A stretch of DNA of 48,822 bases from Bacillota bacterium (GTDB lineage: Bacteria > Bacillota > Dethiobacteria > DTU022), in contig JAHYJM010000009.1 in the NCBI GenBank assembly GCA_019428945.1, positions 1-48,822 on the forward strand, read 5' to 3'. The notes beneath the pieces were generated by a model. It searched no databases. It was not told the DNA's origin and saw nothing but the letters and a program-made list of their open reading frames with translations. The position numbers and the translations under genes were made by a program. This document shows, in pieces, positions 8,679-17,068 of the stretch (positions within the stretch are counted from its first letter, which is position 1; each line of letters begins with the position of its first letter).

Positions 8679-9782
8679 CTACCTCCTATCCTCAGCCAGC
8701 AGATCGGCACAGGAACTGAAAAGCACTATCCCCTTAAAGCCTTCATCTTCGGAAATGACCGGCAACCAGGTCTTCCCTTTCCAGAGCATCTCCTCTACTG
8801 CCTGCTTGACACTTACCTCCGGTGAACAACCGGCAGGTAAAGGCTCTATCTGGCCTGCCGAAAATGTGCCGTCCTGGTTAAGGCTATCCAATGAAATATA
8901 ACCTAAACACTGCCCGTGATCGTTGGTCACAAATATATTTTCCCAACCTTTAAGTTTTTCATCTGAAAGATCAACTTTTCCCTTTTCCGAAACAATAGGA
9001 ATATCTTTTTCAATAGCTCTTAAAACAGGGATTGTATCAAGAACCTCAAAAAGGGCTCCCTGCCCGATAAAGTTCTTAACAAATTCATCCTCAGATCTGA
9101 CAATTTCCATCGGAGTCCCGAGGCAAACAAGTTTACCCTGGCGAAGAATTCCAATGCGGCTTCCTACCTTAAATGCTTCCTGCATGTCGTGAGTTACAAA
9201 AACGATAGTTTTTCGAATAGATTCCTGCAGCCTGAGCAGCTCATTCTGCAGCTGTTCCCGTGTTAACGGATCGACAGCACCAAAAGGTTCGTCCATTAGT
9301 AGAATATCTGGATTAGCTGCAAGTGCCCTGGCAACACCGACCCGCTGCTGCTGTCCACCACTTAATTCACGTGGATAACGTTTAAGGTAATTAGCCTGTA
9401 ATCCTACTGTTTCAACCAACTCGAGAGCTCTTTCATTTTGTTCTTTTTTTGATTTTTTTGTAAGCTTTAAAACAAAAGCAATATTTTCCTGAATTGTAAG
9501 ATGAGGTAAAAGCCCAATATACTGGATTACATAACCAATGGAGCGGCGAAGCTCGACAGCGTCGAGCTTCGTCACATCCACCCCGTTAACCAGTATATTT
9601 CCGGATGTATGAGGAATCAACTGATTGATCATTTTCAGAGTGGTAGTTTTGCCGCAGCCGGAAGGACCGATCAGGACAAAAATCTCACCCTTCTCAACCG
9701 AAAAGCTGACCTCATCTACTACTTTTTCCGTTCCGTAATATTTACTGACATTCTGCAGTTCTACACTGATTTCACGGGTCAT
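8679..9782 (-). CDS. OpuC/ProV-type ABC transporter ATP-binding subunit with CBS domains
   Basis: This 367-residue ATPase has Walker A GPSGCGKTTT, Q-loop YVIQYIGLLPH, signature LSGGQQQRVGVARAL, Walker B ILLMDEPFGA and switch His in VTHD. The last roughly 120 residues form a CBS pair, which in this family gates transport by sensing ionic strength or nucleotides. The ATG at 9782 has GAGGTG 9 nt upstream; a GTG four codons earlier is possible. It energises import of a quaternary amine together with the two permeases and the receptor. Confidence 0.92.
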   Translation of the reverse strand: MTREISVELQNVSKYYGTEKVVDEVSFSVEKGEIFVLIGPSGCGKTTTLKMINQLIPHTSGNILVNGVDVTKLDAVELRRSIGYVIQYIGLLPHLTIQENIAFVLKLTKKSKKEQNERALELVETVGLQANYLKRYPRELSGGQQQRVGVARALAANPDILLMDEPFGAVDPLTREQLQNELLRLQESIRKTIVFVTHDMQEAFKVGSRIGILRQGKLVCLGTPMEIVRSEDEFVKNFIGQGALFEVLDTIPVLRAIEKDIPIVSEKGKVDLSDEKLKGWENIFVTNDHGQCLGYISLDSLNQDGTFSAGQIEPLPAGCSPEVSVKQAVEEMLWKGKTWLPVISEDEGFKGIVLFSSCADLLAEDRR

Positions 9783-9804
9783 CCTCTTAAGCACCTCGCC
9801 TATT

Positions 9805-10776
9805 TTAGAGAAGTCCTACTGATTCCAGGTATTCGCGAGCTACATCTTCCGGATCTTGCGTTTCGACTTCAACAAGGTAATTTAAGCCGGTCATAGTCTC
9901 TTCATCGATACTGCCGAGCAGAGGTTTAAGCGCTTCATAGATGGAAGGATACTTTTCAAGAATCTCGCCGCGAACTACATAAATAGCGTCATAGGGCGGG
10001 AAAAAGCTCTTATCGTCTTCAAGCACGATAAAACCATACTCTTTCAAGCGTCCGTCTGTTGAGAATAGAGTGGTAACATCACCCTGACCCTGGGCCAATG
10101 CTTCATAGAAAAATGAGGTGTCTACGATAACCCTGTTGACACTGTCCATGTCAATACCGTAAGTTTCCGCCAGACCCAGATAGAGGTCAGGACGGGTGAA
10201 AGTGGTGTTGTCACCTATGAAAGTAAGATTGGGAATTTCGGCAAGCTCAGATAAAGTTGTAACTCCAAGCTCTTCCGCTCTTTCGGGATCCATTGCGATC
10301 GCGAAAGTATTTTGGAAGCCAACCGGTTCGAGCATAACAATCCCAAACTGCTCCAGGTAGGCATCGCGGGACTGTTCATAAATTTCCTGACGATCGGAAA
10401 TTACTTCTTCATTACCCAAAACTACCATCCAGGCTGTGCCGGTATACTCAGGATAGATATCAATCTGACCTTCAACCAAGGCCGGATGGAGCATTTCGGT
10501 CGGGCCCATGTTAATTTTGCTGGTGTCAACGGAGTGCACAGTATGTGCTTCGATGAGCAGGGCGGCCATATAACCAAGAGTCATGTTCTCAGACCAGCCT
10601 TTAGCGGCAAGAATTACCGTATAAGGTTCCTCTTCTACCGCGGCATCGTCACCGTTCGTTTCTTCATCTACCGGGTCATCAACAGGTGGCGTGGTTCCTC
10701 CACCACAGCCGGCTACCAAAAAAATAGCCATCATGAATACAACTAAAAGTAATGCTGCAAACTTTAATCTTTTCAT
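9805..10776 (-). CDS. Substrate-binding lipoprotein of OpuC/QAT-type transporter
   Basis: This 323-residue receptor has a signal peptide and an LVAGC lipobox, so it is anchored by a lipidated Cys. An acidic, proline-rich linker (DDPVDEETNGDD) follows, then an OpuAC-fold binding domain. Stretches such as WSENMTLGYMAALLIE, IYPEYTGTAW and FSTDGRLKEYGF are characteristic of glycine betaine/carnitine/choline receptors. GAGGAGG precedes the ATG. The ligand is likely a betaine-type compound because a methyltransferase of the MttB family is encoded in the same operon. Confidence 0.9.
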   Translation of the reverse strand: MKRLKFAALLLVVFMMAIFLVAGCGGGTTPPVDDPVDEETNGDDAAVEEEPYTVILAAKGWSENMTLGYMAALLIEAHTVHSVDTSKINMGPTEMLHPALVEGQIDIYPEYTGTAWMVVLGNEEVISDRQEIYEQSRDAYLEQFGIVMLEPVGFQNTFAIAMDPERAEELGVTTLSELAEIPNLTFIGDNTTFTRPDLYLGLAETYGIDMDSVNRVIVDTSFFYEALAQGQGDVTTLFSTDGRLKEYGFIVLEDDKSFFPPYDAIYVVRGEILEKYPSIYEALKPLLGSIDEETMTGLNYLVEVETQDPEDVAREYLESVGLL

Positions 10777-10824
10777 TACTAAATCCTCCTCTTTTTAAAA
10801 CTGGATTATGTTAAACCGGCAGCA

Positions 10825-11472
10825 TCAGGCGCTGCTGGTTACAACCTTAAGTTTCCGTTCCAATAAACCAAGCAGCTGGTCAAACGAAAGCGCCATTATT
10901 GAAACAGGAATGGTTCCGGCTAAAATCGTCCGATTATCCATCATTGATATGCCCTGAAAAATTAACTCGCCAAGCCCTCTCGCCCCGACCAGGGCACCCA
11001 TTACAGTGATGCCCACAGTAAGAACGGCAACTGTTCTTATCGCAGCCATAATTACCGGCAGAGCCAAAGGAAGCTCGACATTCATCAGCAGCTGGTAAGG
11101 TGTGGCTCCCATACCCTTGGCTGCTTCTTTTGCTGCCGGGTCTACCCCTAAAATACCCGTTACGGTATTACGAAGAACTGGTAACCAGGAATAAATAACC
11201 AGGGCAGTAATCGTAGGCAGCCAGCCAAGACCCAAAAAGGGCAGTAAAAAGCCGAGCAGCGCCAATGAGGGTATGGTATAAAGCATCCCGGCAAAATCGA
11301 TTACATATACTCCAACCTTTGGTTTTCTGGAAATTAGAATTCCCATCGGCACAGCCGTTAATGTGCCCAGGACTACTCCTGCCAGGGCCATCCAGGCATG
11401 CCTGACAGTGAGAACGGCAACCATCTCCCTTATATCCCAAAAATATTGAAAAAACCCGATAACACCTTCCAC
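10825..11472 (-). CDS. OpuC/ProW-type ABC transporter permease (first)
   Basis: This 215-residue permease is similar in design to the one at 8024-8674. Its coupling loop is AKEAAKGMGATPYQLLMNVELP, and several hydrophobic segments follow a short N-terminus. The start is taken as GTG at 11472; a GGGGGTG site lies somewhat far upstream (about 12 nt), so the exact start is less certain. The two permeases flank the receptor and ATPase genes, as in opuC operons. Confidence 0.87.
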   Translation of the reverse strand: MEGVIGFFQYFWDIREMVAVLTVRHAWMALAGVVLGTLTAVPMGILISRKPKVGVYVIDFAGMLYTIPSLALLGFLLPFLGLGWLPTITALVIYSWLPVLRNTVTGILGVDPAAKEAAKGMGATPYQLLMNVELPLALPVIMAAIRTVAVLTVGITVMGALVGARGLGELIFQGISMMDNRTILAGTIPVSIMALSFDQLLGLLERKLKVVTSSA

Positions 11473-11551
11473 TGCGCTAGATACACCCCCTTGCCTGCTT
11501 ATTTAATGGTGAAGTTTCCTGTCCAGTTTTACACCTCCCGCCGGCTAATTA

Positions 11552-12400
11552 CTACTTAAACTCATCAAAGAGCGCTTCAAATTTTTCTTTCGGCTCAGTT
11601 ATGTGATAAACATGTTCGTCTGTAGGGAAAGCGCCACTCTTGACATCTTTAATGTATGTTTTAAAAGCATCAACTGTCACGGCTGCCAAATCGGCATACT
11701 GCCTGACAAATTTCGGTGTAAATATCTTAAATTGGCCAAGCATATCACCACAAATCAGCAGCTGCCCATCACAGGGTCCCGCCCCGATGGAGTAAACAGG
11801 AATATTTAGCTTCTCAGTAATAAACGCAGTAACTTCGGGGGGGACTGCTTCAATCAACAATGAAAATGCACCGGCTTCCTGTACAGCCAGTGCATCTTTT
11901 ATTACTTCACGGGCATTTTTAACATCGCGACCCTGTGCTTTGAAACCTCCTAACTGACCTGAGCTTTGAGGGGTCAAACCGATATGTCCCATAACCAGGA
12001 TGCCGGCATCAGTAATCGCCCTGATGCGGCTGGCAACCCTTTGGCCACCTTCAAGCTTGATACAGTCCACACCAGCTTCTTTAATGAACCGAACAGCATT
12101 ATTGACAGCATCACTGTCAGTAGTCTGATAAGAGCCAAATGGCATATCTCCGATCACCCAGGTGTTGGGAGCTCCCCGGCGAACCGACTGACAGTGAGCC
12201 AGACAATCTTCCATCGTCACCGGAATAGTACTGTCATAGCCCATCACAAGCATTCCGAGCGAATCACCGACAAGAAGCATGTCCATTCCTGCCTGCTCAC
12301 CAAAGAGCGCAGTAGGGTAATCATATGCGGTAATCCAGGCTGTTTGTTCGCCTTTTTCTTTCATTTGCATGAAATCGATAACCGTTTTCTTCTTTTTCAT
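11552..12400 (-). CDS. PanB-like ketopantoate hydroxymethyltransferase
   Basis: This 282-residue protein has the full PanB fold signature: Mg-binding LVGDSLGM and IGDMPFGSY, IKLEGG, GHIGLTPQ, and the catalytic Glu in LLIEAVPPEV. PanB transfers a hydroxymethyl group from methylene-tetrahydrofolate to 3-methyl-2-oxobutanoate. The usual GAGxxCDGQ loop is one residue shorter here (GAGPCDGQ). No panC, panD or panE gene is nearby. It sits 24 nt after an MttB-family methyltransferase and before an ABC importer. It may therefore be a paralogue acting on a 2-oxo acid in a catabolic route, or a displaced biosynthetic gene; I cannot decide from sequence. Confidence 0.85.
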   Translation of the reverse strand: MKKKKTVIDFMQMKEKGEQTAWITAYDYPTALFGEQAGMDMLLVGDSLGMLVMGYDSTIPVTMEDCLAHCQSVRRGAPNTWVIGDMPFGSYQTTDSDAVNNAVRFIKEAGVDCIKLEGGQRVASRIRAITDAGILVMGHIGLTPQSSGQLGGFKAQGRDVKNAREVIKDALAVQEAGAFSLLIEAVPPEVTAFITEKLNIPVYSIGAGPCDGQLLICGDMLGQFKIFTPKFVRQYADLAAVTVDAFKTYIKDVKSGAFPTDEHVYHITEPKEKFEALFDEFK

Positions 12401-12424
12401 GATCCACCCTCATTTCTACTTAAT

Positions 12425-13897
12425 TTAGGCAACCCTACCGCCTTCAGCCATATCTATAATTTTCTGAAATTCACTTACGATACTATGATCAAGTGATTCT
12501 GGCTGATGTTCTGCCAAAAGCTGCCTCGTTTTTTCTGTCAGCCGCTGATCATAGGTCAGCCTGCCTCCAGCCTCCCAGGCAGGATACTGCTCACGGTTCA
12601 TCAACCGGGGCAACCAGAAAGCGGTTTTAAAATTTCTATAAGTATGATCTTCCTGCAAAAAGTGTCCACCGGGTCCTACCGCATCGATCACATCGACTGC
12701 CAGAGTTTCATCATCAACCCTGATTCCGGCAATCATTTTACGAACATAGCTGATAATTTCATCACCCATAACTAATCCCTGTAATGAAGCTGACATGCCC
12801 GATTCTAAAAATCCTACATCGTGAACCAGGTTTGCCCCGCTTAAAGCTGCAGTGTAAATTGAAAGGGAATATTCAATTGCTGTCTGCATATCAAGCGCTT
12901 TGGAATCACTGGCTCCGGCAGTGCTGAACATAGGTAAACCGAGATATTGAACCAGCTCTGAATAACCGGCATGCATCAGGCAAAAATCAGGCGATGATGC
13001 ATAACAGTGTATCATTGTCCGCATATCCATATTTGTAGTTACGCCGCCGGCTATAAACGGTGCGCCCGGATTTTTAAGCTGATGAATTACCAAACCGGCC
13101 AGGCAATCAGATGCAGCCATAACAATTACACCGGCCAGGGAAGAGGGTGCCGTAGCATTTCCCTGAACACCGGGGGTATAGATAACCGGAAGTTCTTTTT
13201 CTGCCATAAATAACAGTTTATCCAGCGATTCTTTCGGGTGTTTTAAGGGCGTAGCCGGTTCAGTGTATAGGACAAAAAACGGGTTATCTCTTAATAAGGC
13301 TGCGCCTCCGGCTGCCGCTTCACAGAGGGCAACTATTGATGCATTGTTATTAAGATTAAAAGCCCAGGAAACAATAGGCTTAGATGTATTCTCAAGCATT
13401 GCCTGCACTTCATGTACATCGGCTAAAACAGGTGTAACATCTGAAATACATGCAAGCGACATACAAAAATCAAGGCTTGGCAGAGCATCAACCAACCTGG
13501 CCACATTACGGACATCCTGTTTAGTTACTTTGCGTCTTTCTCCGCTATCAAGATCTATAAAGTTCGGGTTGGTGGGTCCAGGGCCAAAGTAAGTATTACG
13601 CCCCTCTAAAAATAGTCTTCTTTTTCCGTTCCGATCTGCCAGGGCAAGACGTGAGGGAGCACTCTCAATCGCTTTTTCTACCAGGCGTGACGGTATCCAA
13701 ACTCTTTCTCCGTCTATCCGGCAACCTGCATTGCGAAGTAATTCCAATGCTTCTTCATTATATATTCTCGCACCGGTTCTCTCGAGCACTTCCAGTATCG
13801 CCCTGAAAACTCTTGCACACTGGTCTTGTGAGAAGACAGAAAAACGAACCGACCCGTTATCAAACTGATTGCTGCTACTGCATTTTTCCCAATACAA
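12425..13897 (-). CDS. MttB-family corrinoid methyltransferase without pyrrolysine
   Basis: This 490-residue protein belongs to the trimethylamine methyltransferase family, with FGPGPTNPNFIDLDSGERR, the glycine-rich FIAGGVTTNMDM stretch and ISYVRKMIAGIRVDDETLA. It is open throughout with no in-frame TAG. It thus belongs to the non-pyrrolysine branch, whose known members demethylate glycine betaine, proline betaine or carnitine onto a corrinoid protein. TTG at 13897 is chosen because AAGGAG lies about 8 nt upstream; an upstream TTG at 13948 has no ribosome site. No cognate corrinoid protein or reactivase is encoded here. It is first behind the promoter at 14038-14066. The substrate is inferred, probably a quaternary amine brought in by the adjacent transporter. 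Confidence 0.88.
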   Translation of the reverse strand: MYWEKCSSSNQFDNGSVRFSVFSQDQCARVFRAILEVLERTGARIYNEEALELLRNAGCRIDGERVWIPSRLVEKAIESAPSRLALADRNGKRRLFLEGRNTYFGPGPTNPNFIDLDSGERRKVTKQDVRNVARLVDALPSLDFCMSLACISDVTPVLADVHEVQAMLENTSKPIVSWAFNLNNNASIVALCEAAAGGAALLRDNPFFVLYTEPATPLKHPKESLDKLLFMAEKELPVIYTPGVQGNATAPSSLAGVIVMAASDCLAGLVIHQLKNPGAPFIAGGVTTNMDMRTMIHCYASSPDFCLMHAGYSELVQYLGLPMFSTAGASDSKALDMQTAIEYSLSIYTAALSGANLVHDVGFLESGMSASLQGLVMGDEIISYVRKMIAGIRVDDETLAVDVIDAVGPGGHFLQEDHTYRNFKTAFWLPRLMNREQYPAWEAGGRLTYDQRLTEKTRQLLAEHQPESLDHSIVSEFQKIIDMAEGGRVA

Positions 13898-13970
13898 CTG
13901 ACTCTCTCCTTCAGCTGCCAGGTTATTGACAAAATTATTTTGCGTCAAGAAACAGTTGTTTTATAAATAT

Positions 13971-14028
13971 AAAAAAGAGAAAAGCATACTTCCACCCGGA
14001 AATTACTTTTCTCTTCTCACTAGTAATT
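13971..14028 (-). promoter_or_regulatory. Antitermination leader of the methyltransferase operon (twin of 1247-1302)
   Basis: Read on the minus strand, AAGAGAAAAG (14015-14006) pairs perfectly with CTTTTCTCTT (13984-13975), with a TTCC/GGAA inner stem and a six-T run at 13976-13971. AATTACT (14028-14022) can instead pair with AGTAATT (14007-14001), disrupting the terminator. Over 34 nt (14028-13995) it matches the 1247-1280 leader at 31 positions, including every base of the competing stems there. The methyltransferase start is about 75 nt beyond the T run. Confidence 0.75.
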
Positions 14029-14037
14029 GTTACCTCC

Positions 14038-14066
14038 AGTATAATGTGTATCATCCCAACTGTCAA
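14038..14066 (-). promoter_or_regulatory. Sigma-A-type promoter of the MttB/PanB/OpuC operon
   Basis: On the minus strand TTGACA (14066-14061) is followed after exactly 17 bp by TATACT (14043-14038). Both hexamers, the spacer length and the 9-nt distance to the leader's AATTACT are the same as in the promoter at 1209-1237. The promoter lies just past the stop of the opine dehydrogenase-like gene. Confidence 0.8.
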
Positions 14067-14105
14067 ATAATTTTAACCTGGCTATTTTTAAAATTTGTCT
14101 GCCTT

Positions 14106-15317
14106 TTATGATCCCATACGTAAATAACTGTTTAACTCTTCCTTGTTTTTATCAGCCAGTCCCAGGTATTCAAGCGTATACCCTTTCTTATAGTAATCGG
14201 TCTCCATCATGGCATTTGCCAGGTTAATCATGGAATCAATTACCGGTGTCTGTATACCGTATATACGGCCTAATTGATGGTAAATATGACAGCCGACAGG
14301 GATATCTTCGGTGATGTATCTGTTATTAATATCATGTGGACCGGTGCCATACTGAATGTAGTCCTGCTGGTCAAACGGGATCTCGTAATCAGGACCCATA
14401 TACTCAGCGCCGAGGATGCTTTCCCTGTGGAAAAACTGTTTTTTATCAAACTGTTGGATACCAACACCTAATGCATCGGCAATAGCACACTGTTCCAGGT
14501 AAAATGAGTATTGCACTTTAGCAATGGAGGGACAGTATGCATGAGAATATATTGAATACTCGTATTTATCCGTACCATATATTACTCCCCAGTTTTCCAT
14601 AACCCCCACACCAAGAATTGTGCCCGGGCAATGTAATACAGGGTTTACATTGCTGAAACCAATATCAAGAGCCGTGTCCCCCGAATCAACTCCGTTGTTT
14701 TTTGTGATGCAATCCATTGAACCAAGATACCTGGCACTTTCCAGGAAAGCTTCCTGATCAATCATTGGCATAGCAGCGCCTCTTAGGGTTATCGCCCGGT
14801 AATATGCGCGAATACGGGGGAGAACTACCCCTCCCTTGATGTCAACTCTGCTTCCATAAGGCGAGCTTGACCACCCGCCAATTATTACCTTTTTACTGCA
14901 CCCTGCATCCCGCATCATCCTGCGCAGAAGCAGTGAACCGAAGTTGTCGGGAAAGATATGAATGACCATTCCGTCTTCGAGGCAGGGAATCAGTTTTTCA
15001 AAAAATACCTGGTGGCCAAATGCCGGTGTAGTAACAACGACAAGTCCGGCCCCTTTAACTGCTTCGGCAACATCTTCAGTTACCATTTCCATTCGGGCAA
15101 CACCAGAACGCTCAAATCCGTGCAGGTTCAGTTGTGTTCCGTAAAAGGTAATGCCACTTTCTTTAACCCCAAAAAGAGTTTTTTCCGAAAAGGGTGGCAG
15201 ATCACAAAAATGCACTTTTGCTCCGGCCAGGGCACAATCTGCTGCCTGCGCTTTTCCAACTGCGCCGGCGCCTAAAATCGCCACCGGTTTTTCCTGAAGA
15301 TATTTCATATCGGCCAT
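14106..15317 (-). CDS. NAD/NADP octopine/nopaline dehydrogenase family protein
   Basis: This 403-residue oxidoreductase has an N-terminal Rossmann loop (VAILGAGAVGKAQAADCALAG) and a C-terminal opine-dehydrogenase-type domain. Matching features include VVVTTPAFGHQVFFEKLIP and FSNVNPVLHCPG, the latter resembling the N-x-N-P-x-x-H segment of octopine dehydrogenases. These enzymes reversibly join or split an amino acid and a 2-oxo acid. The ATG at 15317 has GGAGG 9 nt upstream, behind a sigma-54 promoter at 15359-15375. In this setting it could cleave an N-carboxyalkyl amino acid, releasing an amino acid and an oxo acid for the neighbouring racemase and PanB-like enzymes. That role is speculative. 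Confidence 0.82.
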   Translation of the reverse strand: MADMKYLQEKPVAILGAGAVGKAQAADCALAGAKVHFCDLPPFSEKTLFGVKESGITFYGTQLNLHGFERSGVARMEMVTEDVAEAVKGAGLVVVTTPAFGHQVFFEKLIPCLEDGMVIHIFPDNFGSLLLRRMMRDAGCSKKVIIGGWSSSPYGSRVDIKGGVVLPRIRAYYRAITLRGAAMPMIDQEAFLESARYLGSMDCITKNNGVDSGDTALDIGFSNVNPVLHCPGTILGVGVMENWGVIYGTDKYEYSIYSHAYCPSIAKVQYSFYLEQCAIADALGVGIQQFDKKQFFHRESILGAEYMGPDYEIPFDQQDYIQYGTGPHDINNRYITEDIPVGCHIYHQLGRIYGIQTPVIDSMINLANAMMETDYYKKGYTLEYLGLADKNKEELNSYLRMGS

Positions 15318-15358
15318 GCTTTATTTCCTCCCTTTAAATAGCACTCACTATAAATTGT

Positions 15359-15375
15359 TGCAAAAATGGTGCCAA
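15359..15375 (-). promoter_or_regulatory. Sigma-54 (-24/-12) promoter of the opine dehydrogenase-like gene
   Basis: The minus-strand sequence TTGGCACCATTTTTGCA fits the consensus TTGGCACG-N4-TTGCA with a single difference at a weakly conserved base. The invariant GG and GC are 10 nt apart. It lies about 30 nt upstream of the ribosome site at 15317. The divergent gene encodes a GAFTGA-bearing sigma-54 activator, which supports the assignment. Confidence 0.85.
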
Positions 15376-15465
15376 TATTTTATACCATTTATGGTATCAT
15401 ATTACTTTTATTGAACCCCTTTTAAGCTTTTTGGTTCATTTGGGTTGGCCTTTTTCCTTTAAAAG

Positions 15466-15488
15466 GCAATTATAAATTGCATGCAATT
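15466..15488. promoter_or_regulatory. Candidate activator-binding (enhancer) site
   Basis: GCAATT-ATA-AATTGC (15466-15480) overlaps the perfect palindrome AATTGCATGCAATT (15475-15488). The site is about 90-110 bp upstream of the -24 element, the usual distance for a sigma-54 enhancer, and lies next to the regulator gene. A further 7+2+7 inverted repeat, ATACCAT-TT-ATGGTAT, lies at 15382-15397. Binding is inferred. Confidence 0.45.
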
Positions 15489-15577
15489 ATTTTTGCGTTA
15501 ACGGTTCAGGCAGGAAATCAGGGTGCCTAACCGAAATATACAATAAACGCAAGTAAATATTGCACCTGGGAGTAGGG

Positions 15578-17026
15578 ATGCAAATGGATGAGGACTTTAC
15601 GCTGGAGAAAAATAATTTTCCCTCAAACGAAAACCCACTGACTGTAATTTTATGCAAAGCCATGGATATAATTGAAGACGGAATTCATATCGTTGATAAA
15701 AAAGGGGTTACCGTTTTCTACTCTGCTGCTCTTGAAAAGATTGAAAACAACCGGTCTTCAAATGTTGTGGGAAAACATATCCGGGAGGTTTACAAACTTG
15801 ATGAAGACAGCAGTATCCTCTTGAAAGTGCTCAGGTCAGGCGTAGCGGTTAAAAACCACCATACAACTTACCTCACCCAGAAGGGAACTGAAATAAATAT
15901 TATCACGAATACATATCCTATTTATAATGATTCGGAGATTATCGGAGCTGTATCAATAAACAGTAACATAACCAGTAACAAGCAGCTGGTTGATACGGTT
16001 ATTGATTTGCAGCGGCAGCTGTATTCAAACGTAACGAAAAATGGTACCCGCTATACTTTTAAGGATATCATCGGTGAAAGCATTGCAATCAATAATGCAG
16101 TAAAACTTGCCCAGCGAATAGCTTTGAATATGTCACCTGTGCTGATATACGGTGAAACCGGTACAGGGAAAGAACTCTTCGCTCAAAGTATTCACAATCA
16201 TAGTTTGAGAGCTAATGGACCTTTTTTAGCTGTTAATTGCGCGGCAATTCCGGAAACTCTGCTCGAAAGTGTTCTTTTTGGCACATCAAAAGGGGCTTTT
16301 ACCGGGGCAGAGGATAAAACAGGACTTTTTGAAGAAGCCGATCAGGGCACACTATTTCTGGATGAAATAAGCTCAATGAATATTACATTACAGAGCAAAC
16401 TGCTCAGAGTAATTGAATCGAAGATGGTTCGCCGTCTTGGCGGCAAAACAGACATTAAAGTTAATCCGCGAATTATCAGTGCTATTAACAGTGATCCGCA
16501 TTTAGCAATTAAGAAAAACCGTCTTCGACAGGACCTTTATTACCGCCTTGCTGTTGTAACCCTTTCTGTCCCTCCCCTGCGTGACCGCATGTCTGATATA
16601 CCGCTGCTTATGCATTATTTTGTTAAAACCATTAACAGAATCATGAATAAAAAAGTTAGGGAGCTGTCGCCAGATATAGTTGCCGTTTTTCAGCAGCACA
16701 ATTGGCCGGGAAATGTACGTGAACTGCAGCATGCCGTTGAACATGCCATGAACTACGCTGAAGATGAAACTGAAACTCTTGAATTAAGACACATACCACC
16801 TCATTTTCTAAAGAAATACAGCACAACCGGAAGCGATCTGAAAGATACAATTGATCTGGATGGAAAAGAAAACAGTCTGAAAGAGATTTTGCAACAGATT
16901 GAAATTGAAATAATTAAAAAAACCATGGATAAGAATGACCACAATATCACAAGAACTGCTCAATCACTGGGCATGTCCAGGCAGAACCTGCAGCAGCGTT
17001 TAAGAAGGCTTGAAATAAGAGATTAG
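15578..17026 (+). CDS. PAS-domain sigma-54-dependent transcriptional activator
   Basis: This 482-residue activator has an N-terminal PAS-type sensor (about residues 20-140) and a central AAA+ domain. The latter carries Walker A GETGTGKE near 192, the sigma-54-contacting GAFTGA at about 239-244 and Walker B TLFLDE near 262. A C-terminal Fis-type helix-turn-helix reads NITRTAQSLGMSRQNLQQRL. The layout resembles RocR-type regulators of amino acid catabolism. ATG at 15578 has GGGAG 5 nt upstream; ATG two codons later is possible. It is transcribed divergently from the opine dehydrogenase gene and very likely activates the promoter at 15359-15375 when its PAS domain binds a metabolite. Confidence 0.92.
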   Translation: MQMDEDFTLEKNNFPSNENPLTVILCKAMDIIEDGIHIVDKKGVTVFYSAALEKIENNRSSNVVGKHIREVYKLDEDSSILLKVLRSGVAVKNHHTTYLTQKGTEINIITNTYPIYNDSEIIGAVSINSNITSNKQLVDTVIDLQRQLYSNVTKNGTRYTFKDIIGESIAINNAVKLAQRIALNMSPVLIYGETGTGKELFAQSIHNHSLRANGPFLAVNCAAIPETLLESVLFGTSKGAFTGAEDKTGLFEEADQGTLFLDEISSMNITLQSKLLRVIESKMVRRLGGKTDIKVNPRIISAINSDPHLAIKKNRLRQDLYYRLAVVTLSVPPLRDRMSDIPLLMHYFVKTINRIMNKKVRELSPDIVAVFQQHNWPGNVRELQHAVEHAMNYAEDETETLELRHIPPHFLKKYSTTGSDLKDTIDLDGKENSLKEILQQIEIEIIKKTMDKNDHNITRTAQSLGMSRQNLQQRLRRLEIRD

Positions 17027-17068
17027 CTCTGCCGTTTTCACATCAAAAAATAAAGGATGTTGTTATTT

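Noticed and set aside
12425-13897. Pyrrolysine in the MttB-family protein
   Set aside because: The frame contains no TAG and gives a full 490-residue protein ending at TAA, so it belongs to the non-pyrrolysine branch.
12425-13948. Longer MttB-family protein starting at TTG 13948
   Set aside because: That TTG has no ribosome site, while TTG 13897 has AAGGAG at good spacing and fits the family length.
15464-15481. Plus-strand sigma-54 promoter GGCA...TTGCA for the activator gene
   Set aside because: The GG and GC are 12 nt apart instead of the required 10.
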